From the NCBI GenBank assembly GCA_900491605.1, contig UESW01004768.1, positions 170,622-234,621 of the forward strand: a stretch of 64,000 nt of DNA. Direction: 5' to 3'. The notes beneath the pieces are model-generated. The model did no database searches. It saw nothing but the letters and a program-made list of their open reading frames with translations, and was not told the origin of the DNA. Within the stretch, counting starts at the first letter, position 1, and each line of letters opens with the position of its first letter. The translations under genes were made by a program, and so were the position numbers. Source of the stretch: Calamus simplicifolius. Taxonomy: Eukaryota > Streptophyta > Magnoliopsida > Arecales > Arecaceae. Shown here in pieces: positions 1-10,499 of this stretch.

Positions 1-240
1 TCGGCTCCTTTCCGTAGCTCGGCTCTTCCGGGCTTCCTAGCTCGGCCCTTCCGGGCTCCCTGGCTCGGCCCCTTCGGGCTTCCTCGGCCCTTCCGGGCTT
101 CCGCTCGGCTCCTTTCCGGCTTCCGTAGCTCGGCTCCTTCCGGGCCTTCCTAGCTCGGCTCCGGCTTCTTCCGGGCTTCCCTAGCTCGGCTCCTTCCGGG
201 CTTCCTAGCTCGGCTCCTTCCGGGCTTCCATAGCTCGGCT
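1..240. repeat. GC-rich ~24-bp tandem repeat
   Basis: Degenerate head-to-tail units built on TAGCTCGGCTCCTTCCGGGC followed by TTCC fill the window start. Unit length varies between roughly 20 and 30 bases. The array continues directly into LTR-like sequence, so it is probably an internal minisatellite of a Ty3/gypsy LTR, comparable in style, though not in motif, to the array inside the solo LTR at 9900-11821. It starts before the window. Confidence 0.75.
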
Positions 241-925
241 CCTTGCCCCGTACGCCCCGACGATCCACACCTCCACCTCCGCGGAACCTGGCGCGGGAGA
301 ACTCAAGTCTACCCAAGCGCACCCTAGCAGGGGATCATATTAAGACGTGGCCTAAGACCTATTATAACCGCCCCAGGTCTACTCACCCAGATCCCAAGAC
401 ATCGAGGGGCTCTCCCAGTCGTCGATCCCTTAACGGACAAGGCGTGGATTCTAACGGCCCCACAACGGCCTGATTCTGTCTACCCCCGAATCTTAACAAC
501 CTCAGTACCTTCCAGAAGACGCTCAAGTCCCCAGGTGACAGTCTATAATACGAGTTTGGCAGATTACCAGGTACGCAACCCTTGACACACCAAAAAACTC
601 CAGGGTTACCTCTCTCTCTCCCGGCAGCTCGTCGGTGCTCTGCCCTTACCAGAGCCTCCGATTGACCGCCCCCCTGGAGAGGTCTCCCGGAGAGATCCAC
701 CTCCTCATTGTCTGGTTGATCGCCGATTTCTTCCTCACTGACTTGAGCGTCGGAGGGCCTTCCGCGGAGGACCACCCCCGGTGTCCTTCCGCGTGCAGGG
801 CTTCCTGTTTTGCAGGTCCGCCCCCTCTTCTTGGAGATCGACCGCGCCCGAGTCGAAGGACAGATCCTGGCGGCAACAGGTTCTATACATGTAGACTATC
901 TGGCTCGAGTCTTTCTCTCTTCTAA
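241..925 (+). mobile_element. 3' part of a Ty3/gypsy-like LTR
   Basis: GC-rich non-coding sequence unlike the AT-rich flank at 926. Near 740-790 it carries the phrase CTGACTTGAGCGTCGGAGGG followed by a C-rich stretch. I recall this kind of phrase from the U5 end of many monocot Ty3/gypsy (Tat/Athila-type) LTRs. The GC-rich character stops around 870-925. No clear primer-binding site or internal coding region follows, so this is either a solo LTR or a truncated end. The exact boundary and the clade are inferences. Short open frames on both strands look like chance products of GC richness. Confidence 0.5.
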
Positions 926-1189
926 TTTTTTTTTATGCTCACTAAGCCACCCTCTTAGCCCCATGTGAAGGTCCGGATGTATGAAACGCACTTAAGTTTC
1001 GTCTTAATCCCATTTACATACTATAATAAAAATCCTATGTTTATATGTAAAATCAAGGAAATAATTGAGCTTATATTATGCACATAATGCAAAATTAGAC
1101 CAATAATTAGACTTAGCGAGCTAGTTGTTTGGTTACTAAGATTTGGGCGCATTGAATCATGGAAAGCTAGGAGGTCAATATATTTATTA
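926..1189. other. AT-rich intergenic sequence, nothing recognised
   Basis: No open frame, repeat or transposon end was recognised here. Confidence 0.5.
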
Positions 1190-1655
1190 AATCGCTGTTA
1201 AAAGAACTCCCAATTGATTATTAAAACTTTCATGAGATACGTAGGAAAAATGGAATAACCAGCGAGTGAAAATATATTTAATCTCTTCTATTCTTGCTTC
1301 GGGTATAGGCCCCGCGCTAGCACTAACCATGAAGTCTCGTGCCGTATACAAGGGTCGTGCTCGAAGGATACGACGTTGTTCGGATTAGAAACAAGCGCGT
1401 TAAGTTAACCCTCCGAACCAATGGCTATTGCAGTTCACGCACTTCGAGCGGGATTTGATTCTGGAAAATTTCCACCGATTCAGAATGAACCGGGCTCGAA
1501 CTTGGGCAGGCCCTGCTAGGCTTGAGTTTGAGCCCGGCTCAATCTGATCTAGTGCCTTGGACTGCTTTTTTTTTTAATCTTAATCTGACTTGAGTAAGGC
1601 CCAAGTCAATCTATGCCTACCCATAAGGGGGAAGCACAGCTATATGGCCTTAGGA
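1190..1655 (+). repeat. Duplicated non-coding block, copy 1
   Basis: Clearly similar, with small indels, to 47577-48035 in the same orientation. Both share the stretch AACCAGCGAGTGAAAATATA and a later GC-rich part with GAGCCCGG-type phrases. No coding sequence is visible. With the two chitinase segments this marks a segmental duplication. Here the nearby chitinase points right, whereas beside copy 2 it points left. Confidence 0.8.
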
Positions 1656-1718
1656 AAAGTCTTTGTATATCGTCTCCTGTGCACAAGTCCTACGTGGGCT
1701 TATCGCTCCTTTTTATTG

Positions 1719-2617
1719 GTCAATATGCATACGATACTCATTAAAACATGTTAAAACAGCTTTACGATGAAAAAAATTTCGATACCCCAGTTTTAAAATT
1801 ATGACATCATAGTTATAAAATTACGATACTTGTTCAAAAAGCCAAAAAAAAATTATGATACCTAGTTGTAAATTTACGATACCGCAGTTATAAAATTATG
1901 ACACCCATTTAGAAAACGTGTCTGTACATAAATTCCAAAAAAAAAAGCCGACGTGCATTAATATCCGTTCAGCTATTTTTTGGAATTTATGTACAGACAC
2001 TTTTTCTGAGTGGGTATCATAATTTTATAACTACGGTGTCGTAAATTTACAATTGGGATGACATTTTTTTTTAACTTTCTTAATGGGTATCTTAATTTTA
2101 TAACTATGGTGTCATAAGTTTACAACTAGAGTGTGATCTTAATTTTGACACGATATGCATTAATACCCGTTTAGCTTTTTTTTTTGGAATTGTGTACATA
2201 CACTTTTTTGAGTGGGTGTCGTAATTTATAACTACGGTGTCATAAATTTACAATTGGGTGATGTCGTAATTTTTTTTGACTTTCTTAATGAGTATCTTAA
2301 TTTTATAACTCCATGTCGTAAGTTTACAACTGGGGTGTCATCTTAAATTTTTATGTGACATGCATTAATACCCGTTTAGCTTTTTTTTTAAAAAAATTTG
2401 TATACAGATACGTTTTCTGAATGAGTGTCATAATTTTATAACTATGGTGTCGTAAATTTACAACTGGGGTATCATAATTTTTTTGGCTTTCTGAACGGGT
2501 ATCGTAATTTTATAATTATGGTATCATAAATTTAAAACTGGGGTGTCGTAATTTTTGCCGCCGGAATGTGATAAAGCTGTCTGAACATTTTTTAATGGAT
2601 GTTGTATGTATATTGAC
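1719..2617. mobile_element. Fold-back (TIR) DNA element with internal ~200-bp units
   Basis: The left end (1719-1765) and the reverse complement of the right end (about 2568-2617) match over roughly 45 bases. They begin GTCAATATGCATAC and GTCAATATACATAC and share CATTAAAA and ACAGCTTTA. The interior holds degenerate units containing TAACTACGGTGTCGTAAATT. Their starts, ATGCATTAATACCCGTTTAG, recur near 1957, 2155 and 2362, and the portion up to about 1935 is inverted. No transposase is present and no target duplication was identified, so the superfamily is unknown. It abuts the CACTA fragment that begins at 2628. Confidence 0.65.
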
Positions 2618-2644
2618 ATGCATTAATACCTTATAACTTTTATA

Positions 2645-5298
2645 ATTTTTAAATATATTTGCAAGAGAAGTTCGATCTTGATATGACTTTAGAACATATT
2701 AAAAAGGGTATTGAGTTTCAAATGAATAAAGCATATCGATAATTTAGATATCGACTTCATGTACACATCATTAGTCACGGTGGGGACACAAGTGTGAGCT
2801 TAGCAAAGCAAAATAAGTCATCTCGTGTCTCGCAAAGTGACTGAAACTTTCTTTGTGATTATTTTTATTCAGATGAGTATAAAGTAAATACATCCATATA
2901 ATTATTTTAATAGTTTATATTTTTTACAAACTCATGTAACCCTTTCCATTCTTTGATGTAAAAAAAATTGGAAACAAATAAATCTAGCAGGGAATTACAG
3001 CCATATGCTGCTCTCACTAGATCGAAGTCTATATTGGCTCACTCTTATGATATGGTAAGGAATACTATGAACCTAGTGCTTTTATATTTATTGAACAAGT
3101 TACCTTGGAGTTTATAGTGGCTTTAGCTGGTTATTTCGTTTTGTGTTGTTCTGTTTTTGGATAAGAATGGGTTGGAACTCTTTCATCTCTCATTAGGCAA
3201 AGTAAAACTTTGAATGACCTGTATATGGCTTCCTTGAATTTTTCTTTTTTTGATCCTGAAAGTGTTTAATTGATATTAACCTTGCCTAGAGTAATTGTAT
3301 TGTAGATAAATCTCAAATCTACTTGGAGGCAATGTTTTTATTGAAAAGGATCGAGTTATAAACTACAAAGAGGAAGACAACTTTAGGGATCTGGTAGCAA
3401 AAACTTAACATTCATTTTGATTTCTCCAAAAAAATGTATACCTAATTAAATTAGTCCTATGCTCAGCAACCTGGTTGAAAAGGTTGATGCTCCTTGCACT
3501 GACAAGGACATTCAGGATGCCAGCAGGTTGATTGGTTCAACTTTGAATGAGTTTGAGCCAAGTCATATTGTACTTAAAAAAGCATATGGGATCTTCACTG
3601 GAGTTGCTGCTTCATGTGCACCTAGCAGACAAAAGCAAAAAACAAGCCCTGGTCTGCAGGATGATAACGGCCAGGTAGATTTGCATATTTAAGAAAATAA
3701 ACATTTGTACTGTATAAAAGTGTCTATAAATCCTATTTACGAATGAAGAGAACAAAAAGGAGGAATCGGATTTAAATTGGATCTTCAGGATTAATGCCAT
3801 GGACTGCCTTTCTCTGTCATATCTGACCAGTTCCATCTGGATTAGATTTAACATTGCTGGACTCTTTCGGCTTGATTTTGGAATCGAGTCTTGATGAGGA
3901 ACATGTCCATATCGATTGAGGTCAAATCAATCAGTTTCAATTGGCCCATTTAGACCGATCACGATCCAACTATAAGAGCAAAATCCTTTGGAGATTTCAA
4001 GCGCCCAGTAGCGTTCCATTATGGGAGGAAAAACAGTGGTTTTAAATCATCACTAAGTAAGCTTAAAGTAATAGAGGATGGTGAAAGCAGCAAGCCAGCA
4101 TAGTTTATCCAGATGAGATAAAAATAGATAGGGTTTTTAGTCAATTGAACAATATATATTGCACAACTATAGCTAATTAAATGCAAGACCAGATGAGATA
4201 GGAGCTGGGCTATGCATTGGTAACGGGGTTCAATTCTCAAACTTAGACAGGCTGTCCTATCTATCAGACTTATAGTTTTGACCAGGCCTCGCATCATAGA
4301 GATCGAACTAATGACAGGCTCATCCAATGGATTTTATTTCAAATGCATAGCATAGTGCTTTAAGCTCACTTTAAATAATCTAGACCAATGCTTTATAAAC
4401 CAAATTATCAGTCATAAAGGACTATTTTATATTGTGGGAATTCGGCAATGACTCCAAAATTTGTTACTGTTTTTGAGCTGGTCGTTGAACCAGCTGGGAG
4501 CTTCCAATAGGTTTCCAACCTAGCAATATTGCAAGTTGCTTGTAATTAATTTGGTCTTGACCTGGTCTAGGGAGCTTCCAACAACCTAACGTTACAAGTG
4601 ACCCTTAATAATTAATTCTATGGTCTTCATGGTCATCATCTAATAGTTTTTTTTTTCTTTTTTTAAAAAGTTCAGCTGTCCCATATGATTGCATGTGAGA
4701 TGAAAACTAGGACAGAAAAGAAATAGGGCATAAGTTTTTCATAAATCCAGACACTTTTTTGGCAAAAGTTTCGTACAATGGTTATATTTTTTTGATGAAA
4801 TTTATTATCTTAAACTATTATATTTCTTTTCAGAAAGATCCTGTTATGGGAGAGGAGCCAAAGACTTCATCTTTGGAATACTTTTCATTTTGACAAAAAG
4901 AAGAATCAATGGATAAATGAAAGAGCTGAAGATACCCATGTAAGTTTTATCAATTAAAAATATAATATTATTGAATGTAATGCTTTATACTAAACATGTT
5001 GAATTTGTTTTTCTTTTCATTGCAGGCATAGTTAGTAGAGCGACTTTCCGCACAGGACTCTATAGTATAACCAATCAATGAGGATGTCATTTTTGAGGAG
5101 GTTATAAGCTCTAGATTTGATTTAAAAGAGGATGGGGTCCACTACTAGAGGTAGTTCTTCATCTTCTGAAAACTTATCGCTTAGCAACAGAAGACCATCG
5201 AGGATCTAAAGGTGACGACTGATGAGCTCACTACTTACATGCGACAGCTAGTGCCTGGATTTCGTCCTCGTAGATCCGAGCAGACCTCACCTCCATGG
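2645..5298 (+). pseudogene. CACTA second-gene (Transposase_24-like) remnant, left arm
   Basis: Translated pieces fit the conserved order of the plant CACTA accessory gene with the Transposase_24-type domain. An exon near 2660-2890 reads EKFDLDMTLEHIKKGIEFQM and then a degraded DYFYSDEYK segment. An exon near 4836-4939 ends in an NERAEDTH-type motif. An intron at 4940-5025 has GT and AG borders. The last exon encodes LVERLS and PINEDVIFEEV. In-frame stops interrupt it, including CAG to TAG right after the last acceptor. Upstream exons are missing here but present in the right-arm copy. The family role is DNA binding or accessory function in transposition. This copy is dead. Confidence 0.65.
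3459..3692 (+). CDS. Hypothetical ORF inside the CACTA left arm (77 aa)
   Basis: Open frame of 77 codons starting MLSNLVEKVDAPCTDKDIQD, lying in what should be intron or inter-exon sequence of the CACTA second gene. The composition is protein-like, with acidic residues and a regular hydrophobic pattern, but I do not recognise a family. The inverted copy at about 12130-12330 keeps most of the sequence but has a one-base loss in the GAGTTTGAGCC segment and an in-frame stop. Only this copy stays open. It could be an unrecognised transposon exon or a captured host gene fragment. Whether it is translated is unknown. Confidence 0.25.
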   Translation: MLSNLVEKVDAPCTDKDIQDASRLIGSTLNEFEPSHIVLKKAYGIFTGVAASCAPSRQKQKTSPGLQDDNGQVDLHI

Positions 5299-5489
5299 TA
5301 CATGTATTTTTTTTATTATGTATTTTCAATAACATTGTATATGATGATTTTATTGAAATGAATGAAAATTTTTATTAAATTTTTTATGAAAATTTTGAAG
5401 CAGAAAATTATTTATAATATCATTGCTTTAATATTATATTTAATTATTGTAACAGTGCAAAACAAAAAAATAAAAATAAAAATAATTTC

Positions 5490-5935
5490 TAAACCAATTA
5501 GCCGTAATAGGAACCTATTACGGTGAAATTAAGTTACAGTAATAGCTATTTATTACGGCGAAAATAATTCACCGTAATAATATCTAAAGCGACTTAATTT
5601 TGCCATAATAGGTAGCTATTACGGTGCAAATAATTCATCGTAATACTATTTAATCTATTACGACAACTTAATTTTGCCGTAATAGATAGCTATTATGGCG
5701 AAATTAATTTACCGTAATAAATTTATATTTTAAATTATATTTTTAAAATTATAATGACGATATTTTCGTTGTAATATGTTATTTATTACGATGAAAATAT
5801 GTCATCGTAATATGTTATTACGACAACAGCTTATTACGACGATTTTTTATGATCGTAATAACTTATTACGGTGATTTTTGTACTTATTACGATGAATTAA
5901 TTCATCATAATAGTTATTTTTTTTAGTATTTTTTT
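5490..5935. repeat. CACTA subterminal hairpin array, left arm
   Basis: Many short inverted units of the form TATTACGGCGAAA...TTCACCGTAATA occur, about every 30-45 bases. The same motif family fills 7868-8395 and 24440-26000. In CACTA elements such subterminal repeats are binding sites for the element's own DNA-binding protein. That role is inferred here. Confidence 0.75.
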
Positions 5936-6200
5936 GAAAGGTTCAATATTGGAATGAAAAAAAAAAAATAAAAGATCACTTTTAAGTTTTCCCTTCGAAA
6001 TCTCTTCGAGTTTGGAAAGAAAACTTTTACGTAGGATTCATCACTTTTTTTTTTTTTTCTAATTTTTTTTCTACCTACTTTTCTCATCATCCAAATAAAA
6101 TAAAATTTATTTTTCCTCATATTTTTCTTCCTTATTTTCTCTTCACCCTAATTTTTTCTCCATCCAAACGGAGGCATAAAATAGGGCTTGTACGTACCAG
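5936..6200. other. AT-rich spacer between CACTA end and chitinase promoter
   Basis: Poly-purine and poly-pyrimidine tracts end with CATCCAAACGGAGGCATAAA. In reverse complement this resembles a MITE end of the GCCTCCGTTTGG type. It has no counterpart upstream of the second chitinase, where similarity starts only at about 6205. It is probably a remnant of a small insertion. Confidence 0.35.
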
Positions 6201-6321
6201 ATTATGTCGCCACTAACTTGAAGTCTCAACCTCCACTCAATGAAGCTGTGGACAAAGTCTTCCTAGTCTACCTGAAAAAATAAAATAAAAAGAATCGATT
6301 CACACCACCCCGTCCTCGCTC

Positions 6322-6330
6322 TAGATAATA
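6322..6330 (+). promoter_or_regulatory. Putative TATA box of chitinase copy 1 (variant)
   Basis: TAGATAATA lies 79 bases upstream of the ATG, at the position equivalent to TAAATAATA in copy 2. The third base is G instead of A, which weakens the match to a TATA consensus. The assignment rests on position and conservation only. Confidence 0.4.
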
Positions 6331-6408
6331 GGACTCCCTCCCATTCCCTCAAGCCAGGGAGAAGAGAAGCCCCATTAATTAGCTTTCGTCTCCTCTTATA
6401 CATTCACA

Positions 6409-7335
6409 ATGGCCACCAGCCTCCTCCTCCCCCTCTCCCTTCTCGCCCTCGTCGCCGGTTCCAATGTAGGCAGCATCGCCGTCTACTGGGGCCAGAACGG
6501 CAATGAGGGCACCCTCGCCGACACCTGCAACACCGGCCTCTACTCCTACGTCATCCTGGCCTTCCTCACCACCTTCGGCAACGGCCAGACCCCCGTCCTC
6601 AACCTCGCCGAACACTGCGACTCCGCCTCCGGCACTTGCACAGACCTCACCTCCGATATCCAGACCTGCCAGTCCCAGGGCATCAAGGTCCTCCTCTCCC
6701 TCAGCGGTGGCTCCAGCAGCTACTCCCTCTCCTCCGCCGACGACGCCCAGAGCGTCGCCACCTACCTCTGGAACAACTACCTCGGCGGCAGCTCCTCCTC
6801 TCGCCCCCTCGGTGACGCCGTGCTCGACGGCATCGACTTCGACATCGAGGCAACCAACGGCGACCACTTCGACGACCTTGCAAGGGATCTGTCGCAATTC
6901 AGCAGCCAAAAGAGTAAGGTCTACCTCTCAGCGGCGCCGCAGTGCCCGTACCCCGATGCGCACCTTAACACGGCGCTGCAGACCGGGCTCTTTGACTACG
7001 TTTGGATCCAGTTCTACAACAACCCATCGTGCGAGTACTCGTCGGGGAGCATCGACAACTTGATCAGTGCGTGGAACAGCTGGATATCGAGTGTGAAGGC
7101 GTCCAGCTTTTTCTTGGGTTTGCCGGCGTCGAGTGATGCGGCCGGGAGCGGGTACGTTCCCCCGGACGTGCTGACCTCTCTGGTGCTGCCGACAGTTAAG
7201 GGCACGGCTAAGTACGGTGGGATCATGCTGTGGAGCAGATACTTTGATCTGATGAACAACTACAGTGCCACCGTCGCTAATATTAATACGTTTACGTATA
7301 CAAATAAGCAAGTCTATGCTTTTGATCATGTTTAA
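6409..7335 (+). CDS. Class III acidic endochitinase (GH18), copy 1, altered C-terminus
   Basis: Predicted secreted endochitinase of the hevamine type. It would hydrolyse beta-1,4-GlcNAc linkages in chitin, usually as a pathogenesis-related protein in apoplast or vacuole. Single exon, 308 aa. Residues 1-20 form a signal peptide. The mature protein starts GSIAVYWGQNGNEGTL. The catalytic motif DGIDFDIE is intact, with E147 as acid, and QFY (Y203) is kept. Six cysteines at 40, 70, 77, 87, 179 and 208 fit the three disulfides of the family. Oddities: the SxGG motif reads S97-L-S-G-G (Gly99 to Ser); the -1 position before the predicted cleavage site is Val instead of Ala; and residues 291-308 do not match copy 2, because a ~23-bp deletion removed the stop so translation enters former 3' UTR. 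The start is supported by alignment with copy 2. It lies between two inverted CACTA arms. It may still be active, but that is uncertain. Confidence 0.9.
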   Translation: MATSLLLPLSLLALVAGSNVGSIAVYWGQNGNEGTLADTCNTGLYSYVILAFLTTFGNGQTPVLNLAEHCDSASGTCTDLTSDIQTCQSQGIKVLLSLSGGSSSYSLSSADDAQSVATYLWNNYLGGSSSSRPLGDAVLDGIDFDIEATNGDHFDDLARDLSQFSSQKSKVYLSAAPQCPYPDAHLNTALQTGLFDYVWIQFYNNPSCEYSSGSIDNLISAWNSWISSVKASSFFLGLPASSDAAGSGYVPPDVLTSLVLPTVKGTAKYGGIMLWSRYFDLMNNYSATVANINTFTYTNKQVYAFDHV

Positions 7336-7396
7336 TTAGTACTTAAATAATGACGGATTGCTTGCCAATATTCTGTCTGAAAATTAGTATATGAGA

Positions 7397-7402
7397 AATA
7401 AA
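7397..7402 (+). terminator. Candidate poly(A) signal of chitinase copy 1
   Basis: AATAAA in GAGAAATAAAGATG, about 60 bases past the stop, is conserved at the equivalent place downstream of copy 2. Confidence 0.45.
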
Positions 7403-7867
7403 GATGTCATCCTTTTTTTTAAAGAGAAAATGAACAAAGAAATATGTGATCCGAGTAACATGGAAACTGATAGCTTACCCACTTGGACGAGAAAAAGTCG
7501 TACCAAAACTTGACTTAGCTCATTTGTTGGACCCTAACGACCCTCCGCGGACGGCAGTACTCGAAACATTTATATTCCTCATCAAAATTACTTATATTGG
7601 AGTATTTTATCGATATTTTAAAGTCCAATTTGATTGAATATTTGAAATGTTCCTGATAAACATCCACTGTGTCATATTGATCGATCTAGGAAAAGGAAGT
7701 GATGATTCCCATCTCCAAACATGGTCGGCAATTGTAAGCTAATCAATAACCGTTTAAAGATATTTCAACGAATAGTAAGTCGGAGCCAGTTGGATCATCG
7801 TGTTAAGGCCATGGCTTTGTACATCGCATTCAATGCAGCAAGTCCTACATGAACTGCACCGCTCCTT

Positions 7868-8395
7868 CAACTATAAGAATAATTCATCGCAATAAGTACA
7901 AAAATCACCGTAATACTTATTACGACGATAAAAAAATCATCGTAATACGTCCCAAAATCGTCGTAATAATCTGTTGTCTAATAACTTATTACGACGACAT
8001 ATTTTCATCGTAATAAATAACATATTACGATGAAAAATATCATCGTTATAAATTTTAAAAAAATATAATTTAAAATAAAAATTTATTACGATGAATTAAT
8101 TTTACCGTAATAGCTATCTATTACGGCGAAATTAAGTTGCTGTAATAGATTAAATAGTATTACGATAAATTATTTTTGCCGTAATAGCTACCTATTACAG
8201 CGAAATTAAGTCGCCGTAATAGATTAGTAATAGATTAGATATTATTACGGCGAATTATTTTCACAGTAATAAATAGCTATTACGGCGACTTAATTTCGCC
8301 ATAATAGGTTAGACGTTATTACGGCGACTTAGTTTCGCCGTAATAATTTCTTATTACGGCAAAAGTAAATCGCCTTAATAGGTTTAGAATTATTT
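7868..8395. repeat. CACTA 3' subterminal hairpin array, right arm
   Basis: Dense TATTACGACGAT / ATCGTCGTAATA-type inverted units. Reverse complement of the array at 5490-5935. Confidence 0.75.
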
Positions 8396-9508
8396 TTATT
8401 TTTATTTTTTTGTTTTGCACCTATTACAATAATTAATATAATATTTAAGCAGTGATATTATAAATAATTTTCTGCTTCAAAATTTTCACAAAAAATTTAA
8501 TAAAAATTTCATTCATTTCAATAAAATCATCATATACAATGTTTTTGAAAATACATAATTAAAAAAATACATGTACTATGGAGGTAAGGTCTGTTCGAAT
8601 CTACTAGGACGAAATTCAGGCACTAACTGTCGCATGTAAGTAGTGAGCTCATCAGTCGTCGCCTTTAGATCCTCGATGGTCTTCTGTTGCTGAGCGATAA
8701 GTTTCAGAAGATGAAGAACTACCTCTAGTAGTGGACCCCATCCCCTTTTATAACCAGATCTAGAGCCTAAAACCTCATCAAAAATGACATCCTCATTGAT
8801 TGGTTCTACTGTAGAGTTCTGTGAGGAAAGTCGCTCTACTAACTGTGCCTGTAATGAAAAGAAAACAAATTCAATATGTTTAGTATAAAGCATTACATTC
8901 AATAATATTATATTTTTAATTGATAAAACTTAAATGAGTATCTTCAGCTCTTTCATTTATCCATTGATTCTTCTTTTGTCAAAATGAAGAGTATTCCAAA
9001 GATGAAGTCTTTGGCTCCTCTCCATAACAGGATCTCTCTGAAAAGAAATAATAATAGTTTAAAACAATAAATTTCGTCAAAAAAGGATAACCCATGAAAC
9101 TTTTGCCAAAAAGTGTCTGAATTTATGAAAAACTTATGCCCTATTTCTTTTCTGTCCTGGTTTTCATCTCACATGCAATCATATGGGACAGCTGAACTTT
9201 TCAAAAAAAAAAAAAAAACTATTAGATGATGACCATGAAGACCATAGAATTAATTATTAAGGGTTACTTGTAACGTTAGGTTGTTGGAAGCTCCCCTGGT
9301 CAAGGCCACATTAATTACAAGCAACTTGCAATATTGTTAGGTTGGAAACCTATTGGAAGCTCCCAGCTGGTTCAACGACCAGCTCAAAAACAGTAACAAA
9401 TTTTGGAGTCATTGCCGAATTCCCACAATATAAAATAGTCCTTTATGACTGATAATTTGGTTTATAAAGCATTGGTCTAGATTGTTTAAAGTGAGCTTAA
9501 AGTTTTAT

Positions 9509-9525
9509 GTGCGCGCGCGCGCACA
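9509..9525. repeat. GC dinucleotide microsatellite
   Basis: GTGCGCGCGCGCGCACAC-type run present only in the right arm. The left arm at about 4350-4360 lacks it, so it expanded after the two arms separated. Confidence 0.7.
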
Positions 9526-10499
9526 CTATGCTATGCATTTGAAATAAAATCCATTGGATGAGCCTGTCATTAGTTCGATCTCTATGATGCGAGGCCTGGT
9601 CAAAACTATAAGTCTGATAGATAGGACAGCCTGTCTAAGTTTGAGAATTGAACCCGTTACCCATGCATAGCCCACCTCCTATCTCATCTGGTCTTGCATT
9701 TAATTAGCTATGCAATATATATTGTTCAATTGACTAAAAACCCTATCTATATTTATCTCATCTGGATAAACTATGCTGGCTTGCTGCTTTCACCATCCTC
9801 TCTTACTTTAAGCTTACTTAGTAATGATTTAAATCCACTGTTTTTCCTCCCATGATGGAACACTACTGGGCGCTTGAAATCTTCAAAGGATTTTGCTCTT
9901 GATGACGCTCAATCACCTATCCTGAACGTCAGGAACAGAATGCTTCTCCAGGCTCTTCTTCACCAGGTTACCTGCAGAAAAGTCCCAGGATCAGAGAGGG
10001 TTCTCCAGTGGGACCCTCCGACGCTCAAGTTAGCAACTGAGGTCACAGCTGAAGAGGGGCTCGAGTGAGCCCTTTTTAGTATGAAAAAGGAGGTCTCAGG
10101 AAGGAGGAATTCCTTCCTGAATACTAAGGCAGCGATTTTGGGGATTATCGTGCATACCTGTTTACTGGGTGGATTCATCTTTTATAGGGGTTGACCCTGG
10201 CATGATCACATGGGATTTCGTGAGGAGGGAATGTCTGCGGAGTTCTTGGGAGTCGCGTGAATCTGCGCTAGTTGATGGATCCTGTCCCATCGGAAAGGGA
10301 GAAAGCGGCAGTTGGTGGGCTAAGTCCCATCAGCCAGCGGGGCTGTTGGGTAGTTGGGTCTGGTCCCATCAACAACATGGCCAGTAGTTGGTGGACCTGG
10401 CATTGTCAGGCGGCACGAGTCAGAGAGGCGGTTTCTTGAACTTGGGGAGAACTGAGACACCTTGACCCTCCCGAGGGAGTCGAGGCTGAACCCGACTGG

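Larger units (their letters stand above)
2628..5935 (+). mobile_element. CACTA 3' fragment (left arm of a large inverted repeat)
   Basis: The whole segment is the reverse complement of 7868-13150, except for the solo LTR inserted in that arm at 9900-11821. After subtracting the insert the arms are about 3.31 and 3.36 kb. The arm begins inside a transposon exon, runs through introns and the last exons of a CACTA second gene, and finishes with the subterminal hairpin array. It is therefore a 5'-truncated element on the + strand whose 3' end faces the chitinase. The expected CACTA terminus is eroded to an AT-rich string near 5925-5935. Confidence 0.8.
6205..7775 (+). repeat. Chitinase segmental duplication, copy 1
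   Basis: About 200 bases upstream of the chitinase start, the gene itself, and about 440 bases downstream match the reverse complement of about 48100-50345. Upstream both share CACTCAATGAAGCTGT. Downstream both share TAGATCGATC-type phrases and the poly(A) signal. Copy 2 has an extra 282-bp MITE in the 3' flank. Confidence 0.85.

Noticed and set aside
243..925. Overlapping ORFs of 76-130 aa at the window start
   Set aside because: Chance frames in GC-rich LTR sequence. No domain is recognisable and both strands are equally open.
4019..4327. 102-aa ORF on the - strand within the CACTA left arm
   Set aside because: The inverted copy is not open over its length. No homology or splice context was recognised.
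6379..6909. 176-aa ORF antisense to chitinase copy 1 (and the similar one at 49633-50151)
   Set aside because: It mirrors the GC3-rich chitinase coding strand, and its composition (A, E, G, V runs) comes from codon bias. Alternative + frames at 6503-7063 and 49353-50066 are shadows for the same reason.
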